In this document: one piece after another, positions 1 to 6,319 of the stretch
How the letters are laid out: every line of letters starts with the position of its first letter
How positions within the stretch are numbered: the first letter of the stretch is position 1
Assembly (NCBI GenBank): GCA_041655055.1
Contig: JBBAGE010000031.1
Coordinates: 1-18,107, forward strand
Origin: JBBAGE01 sp041655055
GTDB taxonomy: Bacteria > Pseudomonadota > Alphaproteobacteria > Rhodobacterales > Rhodobacteraceae
Length of the DNA stretch: 18,107 nucleotides
Direction: 5' to 3'
Made by a program: the position numbers and the translations under genes
The notes under the pieces: model-generated
What the model was told of the DNA's origin: nothing
The model's database searches: none
What the model saw: only the letters and a program-made list of their open reading frames with translations

Positions 1-1
1 A

Positions 2-388
2 TTCAGCGCCGGAACCGACCGGGGCGCGGGCTATATCCAAGGCTTCGCGCTGGCCGTGCCCGAGGGAAACAAAGACGCCTATATCACCATGGCGCGCGAG
101 GCCTGGGACGCCGCTTTTGCCCCCAAGGGCGCGCTGGGCATCACCGAGACCTGGGGCGCGGATGTCCCCCGGGGCGAGAAAACCGATTTCTACCGCGCCG
201 CCAAGGCCGAACCGGGCGAAGTGCCGGTGTTTAGCTGGAATGCCTGGCCCGACCGCGAAACCTGCGATGCCGCCGCGCGCGCGATGGAGGCCGAGACGGA
301 GGGGCAGGATTTCCCCGACATGCCCTTTGACGGGATGCGCATGATCTGGGGCGGGTTCGAGCCGATCTTTGATTCCGACGCAAAATAA
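2..388 (+). CDS. DUF1428 family protein (5' end outside window)
   Basis: This small cytoplasmic protein of unknown function belongs to the DUF1428 family, whose known example is E. coli YbaA. The frame is open from base 2 and begins inside the protein. The segment YIQGFALAVPEGNKDAY matches the usual N-terminal strand of the family, which normally follows the start Met almost directly, so only a few residues are missing. A GTG at 56 would cut off that conserved strand and is rejected as start. Further family signatures are WGADVPRGEKTDFYRA, VFSWNAWPD and the C-terminal MPFDGMRMIWGGFEPI. The stop is TAA at 386-388. The next gene follows after 29 nt on the same strand, so the two may be cotranscribed. 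Family assignment is firm; role is unknown. Confidence 0.85.
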   Translation, partial: FSAGTDRGAGYIQGFALAVPEGNKDAYITMAREAWDAAFAPKGALGITETWGADVPRGEKTDFYRAAKAEPGEVPVFSWNAWPDRETCDAAARAMEAETEGQDFPDMPFDGMRMIWGGFEPIFDSDAK

Positions 389-417
389 CCCGCACAGCCG
401 GGCAACAGGAGGTCACC

Positions 418-1212
418 ATGCGCTATCAAGGCAATCCGTGCTGGTATGAACTCGGCACGCCCGATCTGGATGCGGCCGGCGCGTTTTACGCGCGCATTCT
501 GGGGTGGGAGATCACCGATGGCGATGCGGGCTTTGATTACCGCCTTGCGCAAAGGGGCGGCGATAACGTGGCGGGGCTGATGCCGCTTGCGGACCAAGAG
601 GGCAGCCCCCCGCCGAACTGGCTGATCTATTTCGCGGTGGATGATTGCGACCAAAGCGCTGCCGATTGCACGGCGGCCGGCGGGCGCATCCTTAAGGGCC
701 CCGATGATATCCCCGGCACCGGGCGCTATGCGCTGCTGGCCGATCCGCAGGGTGCGGTTTTCGGCATCCTTCAGCCCGACATGCGCCAGATGAGCGATGC
801 AGACCGCGCCAAGGCCGCGACCGGCACGGGGGCGTTTGACCAAAGCAAACCCGGCCATGGCAACTGGCACGAATTGATGTCCACCGATCCGCAAGCGGCG
901 TTTGGATTCTATGCCGGGCTTTTTGGCTGGGCCAAGGGCGCGGCGATGGATATGGGCGCGATGGGCACCTATCAGCTTTTCAGCCGCGATGGCCGCGATA
1001 TCGGCGCGATGATGGGGCTGAATGATGCGCCGGTGCCGGCCTGGTTGCCCTATTTCGGCGCGAACGGCCCGATCGGCGCCCAGGTGGATGCGATCCGCGC
1101 AGCCGGGGGCAGCATCCATCAGGGTCCGGTCGAAGTGCCCGGCCCCGTCTGGATCGCCGTGGCCCAGGATCCGCAGGGCGCCTGGTTTGCCATCGTCGGC
1201 CCCGAAAAATGA
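418..1212 (+). CDS. Two-domain VOC (glyoxalase/bleomycin-resistance fold) protein
   Basis: The 264-residue protein holds two vicinal-oxygen-chelate domains in tandem. Domain one (about residues 3-122) opens with CWYELGTPDLDAAGAFYARILGW and ends in the strand YALLADPQGAVFGILQ. Domain two (about 140-262) opens with NWHELMSTDPQAAFGFYAGLFGW and ends in VAQDPQGAWFAIVGP. This layout resembles the mycobacterial antigen CFP30B and many unassigned VOC proteins. The substrate cannot be read from the sequence. The first domain has Cys-Trp-Tyr-Glu where metal-binding members often have His, while domain two keeps the His-Glu pair, so the domains may differ in metal binding (inference). The start is set by a strong AGGAGGT at 408-414. 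It lies between the DUF1428 gene and another VOC gene, probably in one operon. Confidence 0.85.
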   Translation: MRYQGNPCWYELGTPDLDAAGAFYARILGWEITDGDAGFDYRLAQRGGDNVAGLMPLADQEGSPPPNWLIYFAVDDCDQSAADCTAAGGRILKGPDDIPGTGRYALLADPQGAVFGILQPDMRQMSDADRAKAATGTGAFDQSKPGHGNWHELMSTDPQAAFGFYAGLFGWAKGAAMDMGAMGTYQLFSRDGRDIGAMMGLNDAPVPAWLPYFGANGPIGAQVDAIRAAGGSIHQGPVEVPGPVWIAVAQDPQGAWFAIVGPEK

Positions 1213-1235
1213 GCCCGCCATCGAAAGGATCACCC

Positions 1236-1709
1236 ATGGCCAAGAACACGATCTGCCTGTGGTATGACAAGGATGCCGAGGCTGCCGCGCGCTTTTACGC
1301 GGATACTTTTCCCGACAGCGCGGTGATTGCCGTCCACCGCGCGCCTGCCGATTTTCCCTCGGGCAAAAAGGGCGATGTTCTGACCGTGGAATTCACCGTG
1401 GCGGGCATGCCCTGTATCGGGCTGAATGGCGGCACGGCCTTTACCCATTCCGAGGCGTTTTCCTTTCAGATCGCGACCGAGGATCAGGTCGAAACTGACC
1501 GCTACTGGAATGCGATTGTCGGCAATGGCGGGCAGGAAAGCGAATGTGGCTGGTGCCGCGACAAATGGGGCATTTCCTGGCAAATCACCCCGCGCGTGCT
1601 GACCGAGGCCATGGCCGCAGGCGGACCCGCCGCCGAGCGTGCCTTTGCCGCGATGCTGACGATGAAAAAGATTGACGTGGCCGCGATCGAGGCCGCGCGA
1701 AAGGGGTAA
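1236..1709 (+). CDS. PhnB-like VOC family protein
   Basis: This 157-residue protein is a single-domain VOC protein of the PhnB-like group, often annotated as 3-demethylubiquinone-9 3-methyltransferase-like although that activity is not established. The N-terminus NTICLWYDKDAEAAARFYADTFPDS is the typical first VOC strand and helix. The block WNAIVGNGGQESECGWCRDKWGISWQI is characteristic, with the Cys-Gly-Trp-Cys-x-Asp-x-Trp-Gly pattern near the metal or substrate site. An ATG at 1209 overlaps the stop of the upstream gene, but the ATG at 1236 is preferred: AAGGA lies about 8 nt before it and the family starts with this strand. It is the last gene of the plus-strand run and is followed by a hairpin terminator. 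Confidence 0.85.
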   Translation: MAKNTICLWYDKDAEAAARFYADTFPDSAVIAVHRAPADFPSGKKGDVLTVEFTVAGMPCIGLNGGTAFTHSEAFSFQIATEDQVETDRYWNAIVGNGGQESECGWCRDKWGISWQITPRVLTEAMAAGGPAAERAFAAMLTMKKIDVAAIEAARKG

Positions 1710-1712
1710 TGC

Positions 1713-1740
1713 AAAAGGCGACCCGAACGGGCCGCCTTTT
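1713..1740. terminator. Bidirectional Rho-independent terminator between convergent genes
   Basis: The stem AAAAGGCG (1713-1720) pairs perfectly with CGCCTTTT (1733-1740), and the inner CCC (1722-1724) pairs with GGG (1729-1731) around a GAAC loop. The A run on one side and T run on the other make it work in both directions. It sits just after the PhnB-like stop and 19 nt past the stop of the convergent outer-membrane protein gene. Confidence 0.85.
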
Positions 1741-1759
1741 CCAGTTCTGCTTCGTTGGA

Positions 1760-2353
1760 TCAGAACCGATAGGATGCGCGAAGCTGGATCATGTCGGCAT
1801 CGACTTCGTAACCGGAATCATCCGAATTATCGAAATCCTGCCGGCTGTATTCCAGCCCGACGGTAAAACGCTCGGTCGCTTTGAAATCAACGCCGATACC
1901 ATAGGTCATGCCGGTTTCCGTGTATGAGACAGCGCCGGTGTCAACCGAAAGACGGGCCACACCCGCGGTCAGATAAGGCATTACCCGGCCGATATCGTAA
2001 CCGCCGCGGGCGCGCAGACGGATCATATCCGAATCGAAATCGAGACCGTCGAGATCGACATTGTTGTAATCGAGTTCGGCGCCCAGAACGAACGTGCCCA
2101 TATCATGCAGATAGCCTGCGTGGACACCATAGGCGTCGAAATCTGTATCGTCGAGGGGGTCGCCAAGCGTTGCAGGTTCTGCAGTCCCGGTGCCATATTG
2201 CAGACCGGCATAGAACCCGGTCCAGTCCGACACGGCAATGGGTGCCACCGGCGTAATGATCGGCGCTTCAACGACGGGCGGGGTATAGCCACCGGCCAGA
2301 GCAGAGCCCGCGACGAACGACGCGGCAGCGGCCGAAACAAGAATGCGCTTCAT
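1760..2353 (-). CDS. Outer-membrane beta-barrel protein (porin-like, opacity/OmpA-barrel type)
   Basis: The 197-residue protein has a clear Sec signal peptide (MKRILVSAAAASFVAGSALA, cleavage expected after ALA at residue 20). A short Pro/Val-rich segment follows, then an eight-strand-type barrel beginning at DWTGFYAGLQYGTG. Alternating strands such as YGVHAGYLHDMGTFVLGAELDYN, MIRLRARGGYDIG and TVGLEYSRQDF fit the small outer-membrane beta-barrel superfamily seen in Rhizobiales and Rhodobacterales. The last residue is Phe (RASYRF), the standard signal for barrel assembly by BAM. The start has a strong AGGAGGA 5-6 nt upstream. It stands alone on the minus strand and shares a terminator with the convergent PhnB-like gene. 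A structural or general porin role is likely; no ligand can be inferred. Confidence 0.87.
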   Translation of the reverse strand: MKRILVSAAAASFVAGSALAGGYTPPVVEAPIITPVAPIAVSDWTGFYAGLQYGTGTAEPATLGDPLDDTDFDAYGVHAGYLHDMGTFVLGAELDYNNVDLDGLDFDSDMIRLRARGGYDIGRVMPYLTAGVARLSVDTGAVSYTETGMTYGIGVDFKATERFTVGLEYSRQDFDNSDDSGYEVDADMIQLRASYRF

Positions 2354-2823
2354 GGTATTCCTCCTGATTTAAGGTGCGGATCGTAAAGGTATTAATAAAT
2401 GGTTAACGGCGGAGTTAAAATTTTCAACAAAATCCGCCGCCGCCGCCCCCGGCCCATAAAGGCAGCGGCCAGCCGTGTTGAAAATGCCACTATCGCGCCA
2501 GACTCAGAGCCCCAAAACCTGCGCAAGCTGAAAGATCCGGGTCGCCGTGGCCCGGCTGCGCTGAAACGGGATCGCATCCGCCGGCAGGCCCAGCGCCTCG
2601 GCCAACGGCAGCCGCAAGGCGCGCGCGGCACGAAAAAGCCTGCGCGTGTCCTTGCCCTCGATATTTTTCCACGACCCGTGATGTTGCACCCAGCCCGGCC
2701 AAAGCGGCGGCGGAATCTGCGCGCGAATCTGGTTGATCAACGATCTGACCGCCCGGCATATGCGCCAAGCGTTTATTCGGCGCGGCAAACCGGGCCGCGC
2801 TATCTGATCTGGACAAGGGGGGT
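2354..2823. other. Long intergenic stretch: barrel-gene leader, possible gene remnant, direct repeat
   Basis: This 470-bp gap lies between the outer-membrane gene and the SnoaL-like gene, both on the minus strand. The part next to the barrel gene (about 2354-2440) is AT-richer than its surroundings and presumably holds that gene's promoter, but no convincing -35/-10 pair could be fixed. A possible hairpin pairs CGGCGGA (2409-2415) with TCCGCCG further on. The middle (2504-2740) has a minus-strand frame with coding-like character, listed separately. The end nearest the SnoaL-like gene holds a 16-bp direct repeat and a 7-bp-stem hairpin. No RNA gene was recognised. Confidence 0.5.
2504..2740 (-). 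CDS. Possible small hypothetical protein or remnant of a larger gene
   Basis: From a TTG at 2740 this minus-strand frame gives 78 residues containing WPGWVQHHGSWKNIEG, then an Arg/Ala/Leu-rich helix (RRLFRAARALRLPLAEALGL) and FQRSRATATRIFQLAQVLGL. The amino-acid mix and the strong G or C at third codon positions look like real coding sequence, unlike the Arg/Pro-rich products of the other frames here. No family is recognised. The frame stays open upstream to about 2908, inside the SnoaL-like gene, with no good ribosome binding site. The piece may therefore be the 3' end of a gene whose 5' part was lost, perhaps when the 16-bp repeat beside it recombined (inference). It could also be a chance open frame. 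Confidence 0.35.
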   Translation of the reverse strand: MINQIRAQIPPPLWPGWVQHHGSWKNIEGKDTRRLFRAARALRLPLAEALGLPADAIPFQRSRATATRIFQLAQVLGL

Positions 2824-2837
2824 TTATTCGGCGCGGC
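2771..2837. repeat. 16-bp direct repeat beside the SnoaL-like gene end
   Basis: The sequence GTTTATTCGGCGCGGC occurs at 2771-2786 and again at 2822-2837, 51 nt apart. The second copy contains the stop codon and last codons of the SnoaL-like gene (read on the minus strand). The first copy carries one arm of a hairpin, GCGCGGC (2780-2786) with GCCGCGC (2794-2800). The hairpin lies just past the stop of the catabolic operon and lacks a T run, so it is at best a weak terminator. The repeat may be a recombination or duplication scar. Confidence 0.6.
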
Positions 2838-3282
2838 GCAGTGCCCCGGCGTATTCGCTGACCGGCACCTGATAGACCATTTCCAACTGACGCGCGGCAA
2901 AGCGCCATTGGTCATCTTCGCGGGCATAGCGGTCGTGATAGCGGATCGCGGCGATCTTCATCCCTTGGGCATCCGAGGTTTCGGCGTGGCAGACGACAAT
3001 GCCGCTGGCGCTGTCGGGATCATCGGACCATGTGACCACGCTGTCGTGGTTGGCATGAAGCGAGGGGCCGGCGGTGCTGTGCAATTCGCGAAACAGCGCC
3101 ACGACCGCGTCGCGGCCAGATGTAAGCGGCGCGCCAATGCGGTCAAAGGCGCCATCGCGGGTGAAACATTGGGCCACGGTGGCATAGTCGCGGGTATCGA
3201 TCGCGATGGCATAGCGCCCGATCAGGGCGCGCAATTCTTCGCGGTCTTGCAGGCGGCGGAGTTGGGTTTCCGGCGTCGTCAT
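2824..3282 (-). CDS. SnoaL-like (NTF2 fold) protein, last gene of the catabolic operon
   Basis: The 152-residue protein has the NTF2-like alpha+beta barrel signature of the SnoaL_4 type. It opens with a helix (LQDREELRALIGRYAIAIDT), then RDYATVAQCFTRDGAFD and GRDAVVALFREL, and later the strand-turn-strand IRYHDRYAREDDQWRFAARQLEM. Family members include ring-cleaving cyclases, isomerases, dehydratases and small subunits of oxygenases, and many sit next to SDRs in catabolic clusters. Asp30, His80 and Asp81 lie where catalytic residues are often found, but the reaction cannot be named. An AGGAG lies about 7 nt before the ATG. It follows the upstream SDR by 9 nt, so it is cotranscribed with it and probably acts on the same compound. 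Confidence 0.8.
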   Translation of the reverse strand: MTTPETQLRRLQDREELRALIGRYAIAIDTRDYATVAQCFTRDGAFDRIGAPLTSGRDAVVALFRELHSTAGPSLHANHDSVVTWSDDPDSASGIVVCHAETSDAQGMKIAAIRYHDRYAREDDQWRFAARQLEMVYQVPVSEYAGALRRAE

Positions 3283-3291
3283 TTTTTGCTC

Positions 3292-4029
3292 CTATCGGGT
3301 GGTATAGCCGCCATCGGCGGTCAGGGTGGTGCCACTTAGAAAACTTGCACCGCTGCCCAGCAGGTAAAGCGCGGCTTGCGCAATCTCATCGGCGCTCGCA
3401 AGTCGGCCCACGGGGTGCTGGGCGGCAAGCGCATCGCGGATCTCGGCGGGCCGGCCGGCCAGCAGCGGGGTATCGACAAAGCCTGGCGCAAGCGCATTGA
3501 TGCGGATACCGCGCCCGGCATAATCGAGCGCTGCGGCCTTGGTCAGCCCGATCACCGCATGTTTGGACGCGGTATAGGCCCCGGTGCCCGCCACCGCCAC
3601 CAGCCCGCAGATCGAGGCGATATTCACGATCGCCCCGCCGCCCGCCGCAAGGATCGGCGGGATTTCCGCGCGCATGGAATTGAACACGCCGGTCAGATTA
3701 ACCGCAATCATCCGATCCCATTCATCGGGCGGCAGATCGGCCAGATCATGGCGTGCGGCCCCGATGCCGGCACTGTTGATCGCCAGATGCAGCCCGCCGA
3801 AATGGGCGACGCAGGCGTCCACGGCGGCCTGCACCCCGGCGCGGTCGGTGACATCGAGCGTAAGGGCCAGCGCATTCGGCCCAAGCTCGGCCGCGAGCAG
3901 TTCGGCGCCATCGCGGTCGGCCACGGCCACCTGCGCGCCTGCGGCAATCAACTGGCGGCAAACGGCGGCGCCAATGCCCGAGGCCCCGCCGGTAACAAAG
4001 GCAATCTGCCCGGAAAACGCGCGCTCCAT
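3292..4029 (-). CDS. SDR-family NAD(P)-dependent oxidoreductase (second SDR of operon)
   Basis: The 245-residue enzyme is a classical short-chain dehydrogenase with a Rossmann fold. Visible motifs are TGGASGIG at 13-20 (cofactor loop), NSAG at 85-88, Asn111, Ser139, Tyr152 and Lys156 (the YxxxK pair), and the PGFVDTPL loop after the active site. Asp38 at the end of the second strand (VAVADRD) points to NAD(H) over NADP(H). It should interconvert an alcohol and a ketone; the substrate is unknown. Its ATG overlaps the TGA of the preceding SDR by one base (TGATG), showing translational coupling. Length is normal for the family. It resembles the neighbouring SDR only as one classical SDR resembles another, so this is not a recent tandem duplication. 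Confidence 0.9.
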   Translation of the reverse strand: MERAFSGQIAFVTGGASGIGAAVCRQLIAAGAQVAVADRDGAELLAAELGPNALALTLDVTDRAGVQAAVDACVAHFGGLHLAINSAGIGAARHDLADLPPDEWDRMIAVNLTGVFNSMRAEIPPILAAGGGAIVNIASICGLVAVAGTGAYTASKHAVIGLTKAAALDYAGRGIRINALAPGFVDTPLLAGRPAEIRDALAAQHPVGRLASADEIAQAALYLLGSGASFLSGTTLTADGGYTTR

Positions 4030-4757
4030 CAGCGCCCGCCCGTCAGATAGCCGCCATCGCAGATAAATTCCGCGCCGGTGGAAAAACGTGCCGCATCCGA
4101 GGCAAGAAAGGCCACCATTTCCGCCACATCCTGTGGCTGGCCGATGTGGTCAAGCAATTGGCGCGGGGCAAAGGCGGCGACGCCCGCGGGGTGAAAGGGT
4201 TGGACCATCGGTGTATCGATCAGCCCCGGATGAATGGAATTCACGCGGATACCATGCGGGCCGAATTCGATCGCGGCCACTTTGGTCATGCCGTGAACGG
4301 CGAATTTAGACGCCACATAGGCCACATGATTGGCCGCCGCCTTGAGCCCGGCGGTGGACGACATATTCACGATGCTGCCGCCCTGGCGCGACAGCAGCGC
4401 GAATGCCGCCTTCATCCCGAGGAAAACCCCGGTCTGGTTGATGGATACCACTTCGTCAAACATCTCGCGGGTGGTTTCGGGCAGGGGGGCCACGCGCAGC
4501 ACACCGGCGTTGTTGACCAGAATATCCAGCCTGCCCTCAGTGGCCTCGATACTGGCCATGGTCTCTTGCCAACTGGCCTCATCGGTTACGTCCAGATGCT
4601 GGTGGCGGCAGCCGGGCAGGGGGGCGGTGTCAAAGGCGGCGCGGTCGGCGGCGATCACCTGTGCGCCGGCATGTGCCAGACGGCGGGCGATTGCGGCCCC
4701 CATGCCGCTTGCGGCGCCGGTCACAAGCGCCACTTTGCCAGAAAGTGTCTGTGTCAT
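4029..4757 (-). CDS. SDR-family NAD(P)-dependent oxidoreductase (first SDR of operon)
   Basis: The 242-residue classical SDR has TGAASGMG at 13-20, NNAG at 82-85, Asn107, Ser133/Ser134, Tyr147 and Lys151, and the family C-terminal FICDGGYLTGG. Asp38 after the second strand (VIAADRA) again suggests NAD(H). It likely oxidises an alcohol to a ketone or the reverse. The start is supported by AAGGAG about 7 nt upstream. It follows the aldehyde dehydrogenase after 45 nt, a gap that contains a perfect hairpin, and is coupled to the next SDR by a one-base overlap. In a pathway with a Baeyer-Villiger enzyme, one SDR could make the ketone and the other could oxidise the hydroxy product released from the ester or lactone (inference). 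Confidence 0.9.
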   Translation of the reverse strand: MTQTLSGKVALVTGAASGMGAAIARRLAHAGAQVIAADRAAFDTAPLPGCRHQHLDVTDEASWQETMASIEATEGRLDILVNNAGVLRVAPLPETTREMFDEVVSINQTGVFLGMKAAFALLSRQGGSIVNMSSTAGLKAAANHVAYVASKFAVHGMTKVAAIEFGPHGIRVNSIHPGLIDTPMVQPFHPAGVAAFAPRQLLDHIGQPQDVAEMVAFLASDAARFSTGAEFICDGGYLTGGR

Positions 4758-4775
4758 TCAGGGCTCCTTGTAACC

Positions 4776-4795
4776 GGGGCGGCCAAAGCCGCCCC
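4776..4795. other. Intercistronic hairpin between aldehyde dehydrogenase and first SDR
   Basis: GGGGCGGC (4776-4783) pairs perfectly with GCCGCCCC (4788-4795) around a CAAA loop, in the only sizeable gap of the operon. No T run follows on the minus strand, so this is not a standard terminator. It may stabilise or process the mRNA, or attenuate expression of the SDR genes. Confidence 0.55.
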
Positions 4796-4802
4796 CATCT
4801 GT

Positions 4803-6305
4803 TTAATCCGTGCGCACCCAGACGGCCTTGGTCTGGAGATATTCTTCCAAAGATTCGCGGCCGGATTCGCGGCCATAGCCGCTCATGCCATAGCCGCCAA
4901 AGGGGATGTTCACATCGGTCATATGATAGGTATTGACCCAGACCGTGCCGGCCTGCACGGCTGCTGCGATCCGATGCGCGCGCCCGACATTTTCGGTCCA
5001 GACCCTGGCAGCAAGGCCATAGATCGTATCATTGGCGCGGCGCACAAGTTCTTCTTCGTCGCGAAAGGTCAGCACCGACAGCACCGGGCCAAAGATTTCT
5101 TCGCGCGCAATGGACATGTCATCTTGCACATCGGTAAAGACGGTGGGCGGGATGAAATAGCCGTCGGCAAAGCCGCCATCGGTCAGTGCAGCCCCACCCG
5201 AAATCGGCGTGGCCCCCTGTGCGCGGCCCTGATCCAGATAGTCTTTCACCTTGTCATATTGCCCGCGCGACACAAGCGGCCCAAGCTGGGTTTCAGGATC
5301 AAGCCCATGGCCCAGCCGCAGTTTCGCCCCCAGTTCCGCCACATGCCGGGCGAAATCGGCAGCCACGCCTTCTTGCACGAAAAGCCGGGTGCCTGCGTTG
5401 CAAATCTGGCCGCTGTTGGAAAAGACGGCATTGGCCGCGCCTTCGGCCGCGCGGTCCAGATCGGCATCGTTGAACACGATATTGGGGGATTTGCCGCCCA
5501 GCTCCAGCGTGACCTTTTTCAGATTGCCGGCCGCGGCGCGCGCGATCGCCTGCCCGGTCATTGCCGAACCGGTAAAGGCGATCTTGTTGACATCGGGATG
5601 TTCAGCCAGCGGGGCACCCGCGGCGCGGCCAAAGCCGGTTACGATATTGACGACGCCATCGGGGATGCCCGCTTCCTGAATCAGCTCGCCCAGACGGATG
5701 CTCGATAGCGATGCTTCCTCAGAGGGTTTGAGCACCATTGTGCAGCCGGTCGTCAGCACCGGCGCCACTTTCCAGATGGCCGAGGTGATCGGCGCGTTCC
5801 ACGGAATGATCGCGCCCACAACGCCGATGGGCTCCTTGCGGGTATAGGTCAGGAACGTGCCCGCGGGGGCCGAATTTTCGATCGTTTCGCCCGCCAGCAT
5901 CGTGGTTGCACCGGCATAATAGCGCAACAGCCCGATGGCGCGACGCTTGCGCGGCAACAGATGCGAAATCGGCGCACCCATTTCAAGGCAATCGAGCAGG
6001 GCCAGTTCTTCGTAATGCTTGTCCACCAGTTCGGCCAGACGCAGGATCATTTCCTGCCGCTCGAACGGTTTGGTCCGCGCCCATGGGCCCGAAAGCGCGG
6101 CACGCGCGGCGGCCACGGCCAGATCGATATCGCCTGCATCGCCTGCGGCCACTTCGGCCAGCGCGCGGCCGGTGGCGGGATCATGGGTGGTCAGCGTTTC
6201 GCCCGAACGGGCGGGCTGCCATTTGCCGCCGATCAACAACTGGCGCGGGCCAGAGGCCAGCCACGGAATTTCGGGAAAGGGCGGAAGGGTGAATTGCTGT
6301 GTCAT
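4803..6305 (-). CDS. NAD(P)-dependent aldehyde dehydrogenase family protein
   Basis: The 500-residue protein is a full-length member of the ALDH superfamily, oxidising an aldehyde to a carboxylic acid. Catalytic residues fall at the canonical positions: Asn170 in PWNAP (oxyanion), Lys193 in LKPSEE (cofactor), the FTGS loop at 244-247, Glu268 in LELGGK (general base) and Cys302 in GQICNAG (nucleophile). The EEIFGPVLSV motif follows. It starts 14 nt after the monooxygenase stop with CGGAG about 7 nt before the ATG, so it is the second gene of the operon. In context it may oxidise an aldehyde formed from the alcohol part of the ester or lactone made by the monooxygenase, as ChnE does in cyclohexanol breakdown; the substrate here is not known. 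Confidence 0.93.
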   Translation of the reverse strand: MTQQFTLPPFPEIPWLASGPRQLLIGGKWQPARSGETLTTHDPATGRALAEVAAGDAGDIDLAVAAARAALSGPWARTKPFERQEMILRLAELVDKHYEELALLDCLEMGAPISHLLPRKRRAIGLLRYYAGATTMLAGETIENSAPAGTFLTYTRKEPIGVVGAIIPWNAPITSAIWKVAPVLTTGCTMVLKPSEEASLSSIRLGELIQEAGIPDGVVNIVTGFGRAAGAPLAEHPDVNKIAFTGSAMTGQAIARAAAGNLKKVTLELGGKSPNIVFNDADLDRAAEGAANAVFSNSGQICNAGTRLFVQEGVAADFARHVAELGAKLRLGHGLDPETQLGPLVSRGQYDKVKDYLDQGRAQGATPISGGAALTDGGFADGYFIPPTVFTDVQDDMSIAREEIFGPVLSVLTFRDEEELVRRANDTIYGLAARVWTENVGRAHRIAAAVQAGTVWVNTYHMTDVNIPFGGYGMSGYGRESGRESLEEYLQTKAVWVRTD

Positions 6306-6319
6306 CTGTCGCTCCGTAT

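Noticed and set aside
3292..4757. Two adjacent SDR genes as a recent tandem duplication
   Set aside because: Apart from family motifs the two proteins differ throughout, so they are separate SDR lineages.
5019..5033. ATAGATCGTATCATT, similar to the shared operator-like element
   Set aside because: It lies inside aldehyde dehydrogenase coding sequence, lacks the second arm and has no promoter boxes at the right spacing.
4146..5708. Long plus-strand open frame opposite the SDR and aldehyde dehydrogenase genes
   Set aside because: It spans two real genes with full catalytic motifs on the other strand and its product is low-complexity and Gly/His/Arg-rich. It is a by-product of GC-rich third positions. 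The same holds for the long antisense frames at 8105-9550, 10983-12212 and 15195-16898.
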